Part shown: positions 53,306 through 62,754 of the stretch, piece by piece
Numbering within the stretch: position 1 is the first letter of the stretch
Layout of the letters: each line of letters begins with the position of its first letter
DNA from: CBDFKU01 sp965248975
GTDB taxonomy: Bacteria > Chloroflexota > Dehalococcoidia > Lucifugimonadales > JAGWBF01
Assembly: GCA_965248975.1 (NCBI GenBank)
Contig: CBDFKU010000016.1
Location: 198,180 to 262,179, forward strand
DNA: 64,000 nt
Reading direction: 5' to 3'
Position numbers and translations under genes: made by a program
The notes under the pieces: generated by a model
The model's input: only the letters and a program-made list of their open reading frames with translations
Told to the model about the DNA's origin: nothing
Database searches by the model: none

Positions 53306-53512
53306 GTGATTCCTCCTGTAGTGGTTATAGAGATAGGCTGTTGTGACTACATAGTACCGCCTCCTGGCGGGAGAGACAACAGGGGTGGCCACGGGGTTTG
53401 ATCGCTTATCCATACGGGAGGCCATACCAGACGTACTACGGGGGAGGCGGGAGGAGACATCCCTGCCAGTGGGTGTGGCCCCGCTCTCTGCCATCTGTCC
53501 GTCCCGAAGCCT

Positions 53513-54316
53513 TCAGACGCCACAGTGCCCCTCGCACTCGTTTCCGAACCCGTCCGATTGCCTGTCCGTTCCCAACTCCGCCTCATCGAGGCTGACCGCC
53601 TGCGCGAGGGGCACCCGTCGTGGATGCAGGTAGGGTTCTTTGGTGAAGGCCAGCCTGCCCCGCATGTTGGAATCTATCTCCACCGCCTCGGCGAACCGCT
53701 CCGGCCAGCGCCCCTTGGTCTCAACCCATCTCTGGCGAGACTGGTAGGGGCAACCGATGCAGGCGGAGCGCTCCAGTGGCCGGTCGTAGCGGGCCTGCCA
53801 CCACGCAATGCATTGCTTCCTGGACATCCCAGCTTCGATGAGGGGGTAGCGGTTGCGTATCCACCCGTCGCGAGAGGGCTTCATGCGGATGGCCTCGTCG
53901 GTGGAGATGCCCAGCCACAGCTCGACGGCGGTGCCGGACGGAACACGTTGTCCTTTCGTGAGTCCCAGCAGCTCGCGTATCTTCCGCTGAATCGGCCTTA
54001 TCTTGTAGTGCTCGGTACATTGGCGACGACCCATCCCGTCGCTCCCTCCGTCACGTCCCTTCAGCTAGAGGGGAAGGTCTACGAAGCTGTGGTTGCCTGA
54101 GTGGTTGGTGAGGGTCTTGACGTACACGGGGAAGCCGAGACGCTCGGCGAGCCAATCGAGGTGAGTGTAGAGACTGGGAGGCTCCCAGTGGGTGTCGGCG
54201 AAGATGGCGCAGTTGGGGATGGCGTCGAATGCTCCCTGGCTTGCCATGAGCGCCATGACGGAGGACTGGACGCCTCCGCCCAGGCTGATGACCGTCAGAG
54301 AGTGTGTGAAACGCAT
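53513..54316 (-). pseudogene. PP-loop (PAPS-reductase-like) protein interrupted by an in-frame amber codon
   Basis: Start ATG 54316 (GGAGG upstream). The N-terminal part reads LTVISLGGGVQSSVMALMAS, the PP-loop, and AIFADTHWEPPSLYTHLDWL, ending SFVDLPL then TAG at 54065-54067. The same frame continues LKGRDGGSDGMGRRQCTEHY, KIRPIQRKIRELLG and ACIGCPYQS to 53513, so the whole reads as one 267-residue protein with a stop in the middle. Phage and element relatives act as PAPS-reductase/sulfotransferase-like adenylating enzymes. Either a nonsense mutation, an assembly error, or readthrough. Confidence 0.75.
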
Positions 54317-54525
54317 CAGCCCTCCTCCCCGCCGCCGTCCGGAGATGAGTCTGCACGAGGCGGGAGCTGCCTGTCCCTCACGGCGTACTTGACGAGCAGG
54401 GTGAAGAGGCGGCGCAGCCGGTCCTGGGCGTCGGGGCCGGGGTTGAAGTCGATGCTCACGACCCGCAGCTCCGGGCTCTCCTTGGCCGGCCTCTTCGGTT
54501 TGTTTTGACTGTTGGTATCTTTCAT
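54316..54525 (-). CDS. Small hypothetical protein
   Basis: 69 residues: a basic, disordered N-terminus (MKDTNSQNKPKRPAK) and a helix (AQDRLRRLFTLLVKYAVRD). Its TGA shares one base with the ATG of the PP-loop gene, so the two are coupled. The function is unknown. Confidence 0.6.
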   Translation of the reverse strand: MKDTNSQNKPKRPAKESPELRVVSIDFNPGPDAQDRLRRLFTLLVKYAVRDRQLPPRADSSPDGGGEEG

Positions 54526-54600
54526 ATCGTTCTGTTCCAGTGTTCTTTGTCGCCGATACAGGCACACAGGGACCCTACGCTCACCCTATTTGGCGTTTTT

Positions 54601-54618
54601 GGAGGCCGCCGGGCCTCC
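54601..54618. repeat. Short GC-rich hairpin
   Basis: GGAGGCC GCCG GGCCTCC, in the 209-base gap between the HTH gene and the 54525 gene, which otherwise shows no gene and probably holds the promoter for the 54.5-53.5 kb genes. There is no T-run on the strand that would need one. Confidence 0.4.
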
Positions 54619-54734
54619 CGTTCATCTAGCAGTCGTTCCGGCCTGGGGTCAGACCTCCGCTTTGACGTCTCAGTGAGAGCGTTATAAGAGTTGCGAGCAA
54701 TGCCACGGGGGTCGCCTATGACCCGCTCCCCTCA

Positions 54735-55025
54735 TCAGTCGAGAGAGGTTCCGCCCCTTCCGACGGCTATCCGCTGGACCCTGGCCCTGGGCAGCAGGTG
54801 TCCGAGGCCCATGCTTTCAGCCAAGTCCTGGAGGGCCAGGAGATGGTGGGCGTTGGGACCGATCCCAGCCCGCCACCGCCTTACGGTGAGGTCGCTGGTC
54901 CCGAGACGCCGGGCAAGCTCGGCCCAGGACAGGCTGGAGGCTTCCTTGAACCGCTCCAGGCTCCGGGGAAACTCATCGGATAGGACGTAGGGCAATCTCC
55001 TGTGGTGGGTGCGCTGTCGAGGCAT
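54735..55025 (-). CDS. HTH regulator (XRE/Cro-like), third of three
   Basis: 96 residues. ATG 55025 lies behind GGAGGAG. LERFKEASSLSWAELARRLG then TSDLTVRRWRAGIGPNAHHL is a Cro/C1-type HTH in which the recognition helix is followed by a short tail. It is a paralogue of the next two genes; the spacing to the upstream gene is five bases. Confidence 0.8.
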   Translation of the reverse strand: MPRQRTHHRRLPYVLSDEFPRSLERFKEASSLSWAELARRLGTSDLTVRRWRAGIGPNAHHLLALQDLAESMGLGHLLPRARVQRIAVGRGGTSLD

Positions 55026-55030
55026 GAGCG

Positions 55031-55354
55031 CTACTCCTCCCAGAACCCCATCTGGAAGTGCTCTCCCAGCAGGATGGCCACGCCCCCCGGTATGTGGGAG
55101 GCGAGCCTGATGAGGGGGAGCATGGCTCCCCCGCAGGGCTCGGTCCCTCTGCGCCACCTGCGCATCTGCTTCTTGTCCACCCCCAGAGCGCGAGCGAAGG
55201 CGTTCCAGGTGAGGCCGCTGGCCTCCTTGAGCCGGATGAGGCGCTGCACGAAGTCCTTGGACAGCACGCCGGTCAGGAAGGGCACGGGGCGGCCGTCGAT
55301 GGTGAGGCCCCCCGGCTCGCCGGGGTGGCGTGAAGGTACGTTACGGGTACTCAT
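55031..55354 (-). CDS. HTH regulator (XRE/Cro-like), second of three
   Basis: 107 residues. ATG 55354 follows AGGAGGACCAAC. LIRLKEASGLTWNAFARALG then VDKKQMRRWRRGTEPCGGAM is the HTH. The ATG lies within the end of the first regulator gene (14-base overlap). Confidence 0.8.
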   Translation of the reverse strand: MSTRNVPSRHPGEPGGLTIDGRPVPFLTGVLSKDFVQRLIRLKEASGLTWNAFARALGVDKKQMRRWRRGTEPCGGAMLPLIRLASHIPGGVAILLGEHFQMGFWEE

Positions 55355-55640
55355 GTTGGTCCTCCTTGTCATTGCCGTCCTCCAATGCGAAGAGCTGATG
55401 GAAGTCCTCTACGCCGAGGACCTCCTGCATCCGAAGGCGGATGCGTCCCGAAGGCGCGCGCCCTTCTTTGACCAGCAAGGACAGGTAACCGGGGCTGATC
55501 CCGGCCTTCCCCGCCAGCCAGTTCTGGGAGCGGCCCAGCAGCGCCAGCCGCTCCCAGAGGGCCGCTGTGTTGAGCCGGACGACGGTGCGTCTCCGACGCC
55601 TCCGGGGGTCTTCCGATTCTTCGATGTGGTCCAAACTCAT
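55341..55640 (-). CDS. HTH regulator (XRE/Cro-like), first of three
   Basis: 99 residues. ATG 55640 follows AGGAGG at ten bases. A basic N-terminus (RRRRRRTVV) precedes LWERLALLGRSQNWLAGKAG then ISPGYLSLLVKEGRAPSG, an HTH_3-like fold. It is the first of three adjacent small DNA-binding proteins read together, 17 bases after the replication-relaxation gene's stop. Confidence 0.82.
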   Translation of the reverse strand: MSLDHIEESEDPRRRRRRTVVRLNTAALWERLALLGRSQNWLAGKAGISPGYLSLLVKEGRAPSGRIRLRMQEVLGVEDFHQLFALEDGNDKEDQHEYP

Positions 55641-55657
55641 GTTTCTGAGACCTCCTT

Positions 55658-57406
55658 TCAGGACGGGGCGAGAGCCGCTGCTCCACTCCCGTCCCGTGCC
55701 GGATATTGGGCGCCCAGCAGATGGGCGGGCTCCCAGTCGCCGGGGGAGCGCCAGGCCCGTCCCAGGGGACCCAGGGCATCGAGGGTGCCCCTGTGAGAGA
55801 CCCACAGGGGCACCCTGATCCCGGTCCGGTCCATCTCCTCCCGGGCCACCCGCAGGAAGTGGGTCGCCGCCAGGTCGTCGTCGAAGACGACCAGGACGGC
55901 GGGCTGTGCGCCGTGGTCGTCGGTGGGCCTGTGGGATGGGTAGTAGCGCAGGTATGGCGCGAGGCGGGCTGCCATGGTCACGGGCCGCACCGCCCTTCTC
56001 TCCCATTCCAGGAAGAAGGGCCAGGTCACGGGGCCTCTGCGCAGGAGCCCGAAGGCGTCGGGGTGGATGGAGCGGAGCTTCTCACCGTGCCGGAAGTACC
56101 TCGACGCCCTTCGGGACGGGTCGAGCTGGGCCATATCCCAGCGCAGGGCGCGGCACTGCCGGGCCAGCGCCGCTATGAAGGCGTGGACCGCCCCCGTGTG
56201 CTCGGCGTTCCTGACCAGTTGCCTGCTCCTGGCCCCGGAGACGTTGCGCCATGAGGCTGGGCCTTCGGGGTCCAGGGGCGCGGCGCTCCAGCGCTTCCGG
56301 GCCACACCCACCGAGGTACGGTCCCTGTGGGCCAGCAGCGCCAGTCCCTGGTCGGTGAGGGCCAGACGGCCTGCCTGCCTCTCAGACAGGCGGCTTGCTG
56401 CGGGAACGCCTGGCTCTACCTGGCGGGTGGACAGGTTGTCAGCGGATAGCCGGGTCACGAGGCCGAACGCTTCCAGCGGAGTCACAAGCTGGGACGCCCG
56501 TGGCTCCGAGACGGCCAGCAGGCTCGCCAGGTCGTTGGGCGATATCCAGGGCCAGTCGTAGAGCAGTTCGAGGACGCGCTTCTCGGCGGGTTTGAGAGGA
56601 GCGGGCAGCATGTGGCCGGGGATGTCCCGCCCCGCGCCGTAGGCGGTGAGTGACGCCCGCGAGGGCCGTCGTTCCGCAGGGGGTGCTCCTCCAGGGCGCA
56701 TCCGGGCCAGGACGTACCGCAGGTCGAGGGCCGCATTGACCGACGGCGGACGCCATATCGGGTCGTCGCCGCCGGCCAGGGCCGCGTCGCTCTCCAGGGC
56801 CAGGAAGGCCGGAAGCGACGTGCTGGTCAGCAGCCTGCGGGCGTGTCTCAGCCGCACCTCGTCGGGCAAGAGCAAGAGCACGGCTCCGGGAAGCGGCCCA
56901 TCCCGCAGCCTCCATATGCGCTTGGCGAAGCCCGTGCGGTCGGAGGTGAGTCCCTGCCTGACGACGGCGACGGTCCGTCCGCCGGGAAGCGCTATGGCGG
57001 CGTCCATGGGCATCGCCCGGTACAACCGCAGCCGTATGGGGTAGGCGATATTCGAGATGGTGGAGGCCAGGCGGTAGATGACGGCGAGGGCGTCGATGCG
57101 CTCGGCGAGGATGCGCAGCCACTGCACGGAGACGGGACGGGCGCGAAGCAGCTCGCTCAGGCTCACCCCTTCCTCCTGGACCAGCGTCCTGACGCCTGCG
57201 GCGGTCAGGTGGAACCGGCGCGTCGGCGGGATGAGGTCCGTCGCGTGGGGCACCGAAGCGGCCAGCCCTGTGTCCTCCAGCTTCCCGACGCCCTCGTAGA
57301 CCGCGCCCCTGGACCAGCCGGAGATGGCGACGAGATCCAGCCGGTCGAGGAAGGGCATGGACGCCAGCCTTCGCAGCAGCTCTCTCTCGCATCCGGTGAG
57401 TCTCAT
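55658..57406 (-). CDS. Replication-relaxation family protein
   Basis: 582 residues, with winged-helix segments near the N-terminus (FLDRLDLVAISGWSRGAVYE) and near residue 280 (ISPNDLASLLAVSEPRASQL). The rest matches the Replic_Relax layout found next to conjugation genes in actinobacterial and Chloroflexota elements: RNAEHTGAVHAFIAALARQ, then PDAFGLLRRG and FFLEWERRAV. It probably acts in plasmid-like replication or DNA processing before transfer. The ATG overlaps the coupling-ATPase stop (ATGA). Confidence 0.78.
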   Translation of the reverse strand: MRLTGCERELLRRLASMPFLDRLDLVAISGWSRGAVYEGVGKLEDTGLAASVPHATDLIPPTRRFHLTAAGVRTLVQEEGVSLSELLRARPVSVQWLRILAERIDALAVIYRLASTISNIAYPIRLRLYRAMPMDAAIALPGGRTVAVVRQGLTSDRTGFAKRIWRLRDGPLPGAVLLLLPDEVRLRHARRLLTSTSLPAFLALESDAALAGGDDPIWRPPSVNAALDLRYVLARMRPGGAPPAERRPSRASLTAYGAGRDIPGHMLPAPLKPAEKRVLELLYDWPWISPNDLASLLAVSEPRASQLVTPLEAFGLVTRLSADNLSTRQVEPGVPAASRLSERQAGRLALTDQGLALLAHRDRTSVGVARKRWSAAPLDPEGPASWRNVSGARSRQLVRNAEHTGAVHAFIAALARQCRALRWDMAQLDPSRRASRYFRHGEKLRSIHPDAFGLLRRGPVTWPFFLEWERRAVRPVTMAARLAPYLRYYPSHRPTDDHGAQPAVLVVFDDDLAATHFLRVAREEMDRTGIRVPLWVSHRGTLDALGPLGRAWRSPGDWEPAHLLGAQYPARDGSGAAALAPS

Positions 57407-60060
57407 TCGTCCCCCTCCTCAACCGCCACGTCCTCGCCAGCGTCTCCGCCCCCTCGCTCTCCGTCCGGCGAATCTTCCGCGGCCTTTCCGTTGGCCTTGT
57501 AATGCTTGCTGCGCTGGGTTCCCCGATCCGAGCTGTCGGAATCGGGCCTTTCCTGCGCGGGGGCAGCGCCGTTGGTCGAGGGCGGATTCCCGCCGTCTTC
57601 GAGGGCGGCCATCTCCGCCCGGTACTGCTCCGCCAGCTTCTGCGCCTCGGCGCGACGGTCCTCCGTCTCCTGGGCCGAGGTGGTGTAACGGGACGTGGCG
57701 GCGCGGATGCGGGCGGCGGTCTCAGGACTGCCCGGCTCGGGCTTGCGCACCATCATGGAGAAGGCGGGCATTCGCTCGGTCCCCACGGTGGCCCTGACGT
57801 AGCAGTGGTGGACGGGCAGGGAGGTGATGTCGTCCTCGGACACCCGGTCCTTGCCCAGCTCCCAGACCAGCGTCCGGGCGTCGGCTCCGGCCACCTGGAA
57901 GACACAGAGGCAGCCGATGTTGGCCAGGAGCGTGTCCTGCATGGTGCGGGAGAGGTCGGAGAGCTTCGCCAGGCTCTGGGTGGCCAGGATGAAGCTGGCC
58001 CCGAACTTGCCAAGCTCGCTGAGCATGGTCTCGTAGTCCACGCCGGGCATGGACTGCATCTCGTCAACCACCACAAGCGCACCGCGCCGTTTCTCAATGG
58101 GCATGCCGCCCTGCTCCCGTATCACTGCGTCCACCAGATTGAGGAGGGACGCGCCCACCAGGGCGGCCACGTCCCTGCCCGCCGTCCCCTGGGAGGTGGA
58201 GACCAGGAGCACACCGCCTTCGAGGATCACTTGGCGCATGTCGATGGTGGAGCGGGACTGACCGAGGATGGCGCGAGCCCGCTTGGAGGATGCGTAGTAG
58301 GAGAGGCGGGTCTGGACGGGGGCCAACGCCTCCGCCTTGTACTGGCGGTGCCATTGCCCGAAGTCGCGGCTCCACCACTCCAGCAGATAGGGGTCGCTGA
58401 CCTTGGCCAGCACCCTGTCCTTGAATGTTTCGTCGGAGAGCAGCTTGAGCCCGTCCAGGATGGTGTACTGCTCATCTGCGTCCGTCGAGGTGTGCTCGTT
58501 GGCCTCGTGGAGGGTCTTGACCGTCTGCTCCAGGATGGACTGCATCCTCGGCCCCCACTGGTCCCACAGGCCCTTGGCGACCCTGACCACCGAGTCGGCG
58601 GTCCTGTCTCTATCGGAAAATATCCGGGTGTCCAGCAGGTTGATGCCGGGGGCCTGGGAGTCGTCGGCCAGGTCGATGAGGCGTACCTGGCCTGCGAGGG
58701 ATTCGGGGACGTGGCGGAGCAGCCCGTCAACGAGGTCGGTGTGGGGGTCTATCACGACGATGGCGTCTGAGTCCCTTCCCGCCGCCTTCTCCCTCAGCTT
58801 GTGGGCGACGACGTGGTGCATGAGGGTGGACTTGCCCATGCGGGTTCTTGCCACGTAGAGGTGGTGGCGTCTGAGCAGGTCGCCGGGGAAGTGGATGGGA
58901 CGCGGCGCTCCCGCCGTGGCGTCTCCCACCAGAGCGCCTCCCTTGACCCCCCTGGCCGAGGGAAGGAGCACCTTCGCCCCTGAGCGCTCCACCAGGGGCG
59001 TCTCGTCCCTTGCCCCCGGCGGGTGCCACAGGGCGGCCACCTCACGCACGCCCAGGACGCTTCTCTTTCCGAAGAGTCCGGGGCCTGGGGGATGCAGGGA
59101 TGCGTTGGGTGTGGCGGGCCGGATCCTGCCCACCTGTAGGCGGGCTCCTGCGGGGTTGTCGTAGTGGCGGTAGGCCGCAACCACCGGGTCCAGCAGCTCC
59201 TTGCCGCGCTGGGGCCGCGTGTCCGGGGGCAGGATGGTGGTGACCTGAAGCTCGGCGTCGAAGGCGATGCGGCTGACCTTCTCCTTTATTAGTAGAGGGT
59301 CGTGGACGCGGGAGCGAGCCCGCTTCCAGCGCCACCAGGCCCAGCCCGCCACCACGATACCCAAGACCGCGCCAGCGCCCAGGGCCGCTGCCTTCCAGGT
59401 CTCCCCTGCCTGTATCCAGAAGTAGCCCCGCAGGGCGGCCAATGCTCCCACCCCCAGGAGGGCCATCGTCACCCCGTCGGTCTGGAGGGGCTTGGTGGTG
59501 TAGGTGTAGGAGGGGTCCCTGGGCTCCATGCCCGGACGCCTGTGGGCCTTCTCCAGATGGGCGGCAGACCAGTCGGGACCCAGGGATCGCAGCAGCAGAC
59601 GGGCAACGATCCGCTCTCCCTCCTTGAGGGCCGACAGTGCGCCCAGGAGGGCGATGAGGGGGTCTGAGCCTGGGTCGAGGAGGTCGTCGTCCCGGAAGGT
59701 CCGTAGGGGTAGGTACTCGGGTCCGTCGGTTCTCAGCGTCATGGACCACGCCTGCTCGCCCTCTCCCAGGCGCAGGGGGTCCTCCTCCTCGGGCACCTCC
59801 TGGATGCGGGCCTGGGGGTAGTGGGCCGTGAGTTGGCCCTTGACGGCCTCCTCGCCCTGGCAGCGGGCCATAAGGGTCACCCCGTCCATGTGCCCGACTA
59901 TCTCCAGGGAGAAGGGCTCAGGGACGGGGATGGACTGGAGCAGGTTCTCAACGCCCAGCAGGGTGCGCTCCCCGGTGCGGGGCGGCGTCACCGCCAGCAG
60001 CACCGCGGGCTTCTTGTTGCGATCGTTTCCAAACAGGATGTTCATGGGATTGAGTTTCAT
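57403..60060 (-). CDS. Type IV coupling-protein-like ATPase (TraD/VirD4 group)
   Basis: 885 residues. Two membrane segments near 200-245 (VTMALLGVGALAALRGYFWI and GAVLGIVVAGWAWW) precede a large RecA-type domain with Walker A ARTRMGKST near 403 and Walker B VVVDEMQSM near 662. The later ILATQSLAKLSDLS matches the conserved TQ motif. It would bring DNA substrates to the transfer channel using ATP. The C-terminal 100 residues are low-complexity and acidic. AAGGAAGG precedes ATG 60060. Confidence 0.85.
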   Translation of the reverse strand: MKLNPMNILFGNDRNKKPAVLLAVTPPRTGERTLLGVENLLQSIPVPEPFSLEIVGHMDGVTLMARCQGEEAVKGQLTAHYPQARIQEVPEEEDPLRLGEGEQAWSMTLRTDGPEYLPLRTFRDDDLLDPGSDPLIALLGALSALKEGERIVARLLLRSLGPDWSAAHLEKAHRRPGMEPRDPSYTYTTKPLQTDGVTMALLGVGALAALRGYFWIQAGETWKAAALGAGAVLGIVVAGWAWWRWKRARSRVHDPLLIKEKVSRIAFDAELQVTTILPPDTRPQRGKELLDPVVAAYRHYDNPAGARLQVGRIRPATPNASLHPPGPGLFGKRSVLGVREVAALWHPPGARDETPLVERSGAKVLLPSARGVKGGALVGDATAGAPRPIHFPGDLLRRHHLYVARTRMGKSTLMHHVVAHKLREKAAGRDSDAIVVIDPHTDLVDGLLRHVPESLAGQVRLIDLADDSQAPGINLLDTRIFSDRDRTADSVVRVAKGLWDQWGPRMQSILEQTVKTLHEANEHTSTDADEQYTILDGLKLLSDETFKDRVLAKVSDPYLLEWWSRDFGQWHRQYKAEALAPVQTRLSYYASSKRARAILGQSRSTIDMRQVILEGGVLLVSTSQGTAGRDVAALVGASLLNLVDAVIREQGGMPIEKRRGALVVVDEMQSMPGVDYETMLSELGKFGASFILATQSLAKLSDLSRTMQDTLLANIGCLCVFQVAGADARTLVWELGKDRVSEDDITSLPVHHCYVRATVGTERMPAFSMMVRKPEPGSPETAARIRAATSRYTTSAQETEDRRAEAQKLAEQYRAEMAALEDGGNPPSTNGAAPAQERPDSDSSDRGTQRSKHYKANGKAAEDSPDGERGGGDAGEDVAVEEGDE

Positions 60061-60087
60061 GGGTGTGCCTTCCTTTCTTTGCGTGAG

Positions 60088-62412
60088 CTATCTGTGGATA
60101 CCAGGCCGCCACTCGATGACCTCTTTCTCCTCCGGGGTGGCCTCGATGCGGATGGGGAATCTGCCTCCCCTTGCGATGAGGAGCCCGTCTCCCCTGGGAC
60201 ACGACAGGAGCCACCGCTGCTGCTCGGCGGGCAGGTCGAAGGCGTCGCCTACGGTGGATATGGCCGCGGCGTCCTGCTGGAGCAGGAGCTTGAAGGCGGC
60301 GTTCTGGAGCAAGGCCCGTCCCGAATGACCCGATATGGGCTGGGAGGGATCCTCGGAGAGGAGGTCCTGCACGTCCTGGGTGATGAAATGGAGCCCGAGG
60401 CGGTGCTTGCGGGCGCGTTTGGCCATGGAGACCATGAAGGCGGCCCCCTCGGCGTGCTGCATGATGCTCCAAACCTCGTCCACCACCAGGAGACGGGGCT
60501 TGGGGTCCTGGGCCGCCGCCCACACCGTCTCGGTGCAGACCATTGCGGCGGCGGGGCGAAGCTCCGGCTCCAGGAGGCGCAGGTCGAAGACCGTGACCGA
60601 CGCCTCGCTGGAGAGGAGATCGTCCCCCTCGTCGGAGAGGAGGTGCTTCAGGCTGCCGGTGGCGAAGGGCTGGAGCAGCTTGGCCATGTCGTTCCCGTCG
60701 TTGCCTTCGAGGAACGCATAGAAGTCCTTGAAGCCGGTGCGCTCCCTGGGCTCGGCGTAGTAGGAGGCCAGGGCGTGGTCGAGGGACGCCCGGCGCTCGG
60801 CGCTGAGTCTTTCGCCCACCATCACCTCGATGAGCCGTCTGAGGCTGCCGATGCGCTGGAGGAGCTCCTCCGGATCGCCCCGCGCGATGACGAAGGGGTT
60901 CATCCCCTGGCCTTCGATGCCTGGTGAGATGACCCGGCCGCCTGCGGCGCGGGCCATGTCCGCGTACTCTCCCTCGGGGTCGATGATGTAGGCGGTGACG
61001 CCACGGGTCAGGCCCCTGAGCACTCCCAGCTTGGTGGCGAAGGATTTTCCCGACCCTGACCGCGCGAGGACTGCCGTATTCGCGTTCAGGTGGGTGCCGT
61101 CGAAGGCGTCGTAGACCACCGGCGAGCAGGCCCGAAGGTCGATGCCCATGAGGGTGCCGCTCCTCGTGTCCAGGTCGGGGGGAGAGAAGGGAAAGAGCCT
61201 AGCCAGGGACGAGGTGTCCAACGTTCGCCACACCGCCACGGCGTTGAGCGCCAAAGGAAGGGTGGACAGCAGCCCCTCGCGCTGCCGAAAGGTGAGCAGG
61301 TCCAGCTTGCCAAGGGTCGCCGCGAAATGCGCCCTCGCCCGCTGGGTCATCTCCTTCAGGAATGTCTCGTCCTTTGCATGGAGCGTGACGGACAGAGACG
61401 CATGAAAGAGGCGCTCCCTGCCCCGCTGCACCTCGTCACGCAGGCGGGAAACGTCCTCCAGGGCGACCTCCGCCTCGGGGGAGAGGGTGCGGCCCCGGTG
61501 CATGGAGAAGGACTGGGCCGACTCGAACCTGACCTTCTGCCACTCCAGCGTGCGGGATGCCTGCTCTGCCGGTATGGGTCCCAGGTGGATGGAGAGGTCC
61601 ATCGGGACGCCGGTCGCCATGAGGCTCTGGAGGAACCCTGGCGCAAGCGAGCGGGGCCAGCGGCCCAGGTGCATTGATCGGGTCAGGTGTCCCCCGATGC
61701 GGAGGTGGCGTCGGTTCACCTCGACCTCTATGGGAGAGTCCTCGTCGATCTCCGAGGGCGAGCCGCCCAGGGCTGAGGCCAGCAGAAGCATCCGAAGCGT
61801 GCGTCCGCCGAGGGGATGCACCGAGAGCCCCGCCTTGGCCAGCAGCGAGCGCAGCTCGTCGGACCGCTCGAAGGCGCATACGGCGTAGAAGCGCCGGTCC
61901 AGGATGCCGTCGCGGGTCTCAAGCTCGGTCAACAACCGTTGCAGCGAATCCGCCGCCTCTCGCGCCTGTTGGGGCAGGTCCGCCGGCTGCGCCGCAAGCA
62001 GCTCCCTGCGGAGCCGTTCCAGGCCGGGCGGGTGTTGGCGCACGAGGAGCTGCACCTGGAAGTCGCAGGCGTTCAGGGCACCGGCGAAGGCCCCGACCTT
62101 GGGCTCGTCCAGCTCCAGGCCCAGCACCTCGCAGACGCCCAGCTTCACCCGGTCCAGGCGCACCGGCCCGTCGTTCTCCAGGTGTGAGAGCATGAAGGCG
62201 CGGGGCAGCAGGGGCGGCGGTTTTGGCGCGGCGACGGCCGTAGTCTTGACAGCGTGGGGGCGCGGTCTGCGGAGGACTCCGCGTATGGCCCGCAGCGCCG
62301 TCCATCCCCGGGTGGCGTAATGGGGACTGAGCCTCAGCCTGGAAGCGCCCTCCTTGGCCTTCCGCACCATGTGCAAGGCCACGCGTTTCGTCTGTTCCAA
62401 TGATGTTCTCAA
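60088..62412 (-). CDS. VirB4/TraC-like conjugation ATPase
   Basis: 774 residues. TTG 62412 is preceded by AAAGGAG at eight bases. Walker A is ARSGSGKSFATK near 449 and Walker B LLVVDEVWSIM near 639, followed by KRARKHRLGLHFITQDVQDL, the VirB4 signature helix and TQD motif. The N-terminal half is the less conserved VirB4 domain. The protein powers assembly of the mating channel. It lies 27 bases from the coupling ATPase and 15 from the pilin gene. Confidence 0.87.
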   Translation of the reverse strand: MRTSLEQTKRVALHMVRKAKEGASRLRLSPHYATRGWTALRAIRGVLRRPRPHAVKTTAVAAPKPPPLLPRAFMLSHLENDGPVRLDRVKLGVCEVLGLELDEPKVGAFAGALNACDFQVQLLVRQHPPGLERLRRELLAAQPADLPQQAREAADSLQRLLTELETRDGILDRRFYAVCAFERSDELRSLLAKAGLSVHPLGGRTLRMLLLASALGGSPSEIDEDSPIEVEVNRRHLRIGGHLTRSMHLGRWPRSLAPGFLQSLMATGVPMDLSIHLGPIPAEQASRTLEWQKVRFESAQSFSMHRGRTLSPEAEVALEDVSRLRDEVQRGRERLFHASLSVTLHAKDETFLKEMTQRARAHFAATLGKLDLLTFRQREGLLSTLPLALNAVAVWRTLDTSSLARLFPFSPPDLDTRSGTLMGIDLRACSPVVYDAFDGTHLNANTAVLARSGSGKSFATKLGVLRGLTRGVTAYIIDPEGEYADMARAAGGRVISPGIEGQGMNPFVIARGDPEELLQRIGSLRRLIEVMVGERLSAERRASLDHALASYYAEPRERTGFKDFYAFLEGNDGNDMAKLLQPFATGSLKHLLSDEGDDLLSSEASVTVFDLRLLEPELRPAAAMVCTETVWAAAQDPKPRLLVVDEVWSIMQHAEGAAFMVSMAKRARKHRLGLHFITQDVQDLLSEDPSQPISGHSGRALLQNAAFKLLLQQDAAAISTVGDAFDLPAEQQRWLLSCPRGDGLLIARGGRFPIRIEATPEEKEVIEWRPGIHR

Positions 62413-62427
62413 ATGGGTTCTCCTTTG

Positions 62428-62754
62428 CTATGGGATGGGGACGATGCCGGAGAGCAGCGCCACGGCGATTCCCTTGGCGGAGAGCACCAGCACCAGTCCG
62501 ATGACCGCCCCCAGGACGGCGTTCCTCGCTCGCCCTGAGCTCCGCTCCTCGGTTCCCTCCGCCATGAGGACGAAGCCCGCCCAGGCGATGGCGAAGAACG
62601 CCAGGCCGGTGGCGGCATAGACCATCGCCGTCAGTGCGCTGTTGAAGGCCCAGAGCATCTCGTACTCCCCCACCGGCGCAGCGCCCATAGACGCCAGCGC
62701 CGCGCCGGTGAGGAGCAGGGTCGTGATGACTCGCCTTACCACGGCCACCACCAT
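62428..62754 (-). CDS. VirB2/TrbC-like pilin candidate
   Basis: 108 residues: a signal-peptide-like start (MVVAVVRRVITTLLLTGAAL), a short polar stretch, and two hydrophobic helices (MVYAATGLAFFAIAWAGFVL and ARNAVLGAVIGLVLVLSAK). The size, membrane layout and position before VirB4 match VirB2/TrbC pilins, but sequence identity is low, so this is a layout-based call. It overlaps the upstream gene by 19 bases. Confidence 0.65.
   Translation of the reverse strand: MVVAVVRRVITTLLLTGAALASMGAAPVGEYEMLWAFNSALTAMVYAATGLAFFAIAWAGFVLMAEGTEERSSGRARNAVLGAVIGLVLVLSAKGIAVALLSGIVPIP

Noticed and set aside
54065..54067. General amber (TAG) reassignment in the element
   Set aside because: VapC and the GIY-YIG gene use TAG as their expected stop, so global recoding is unlikely.
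54601..54618. Hairpin as a terminator
   Set aside because: No T-run follows on either strand in the needed direction.
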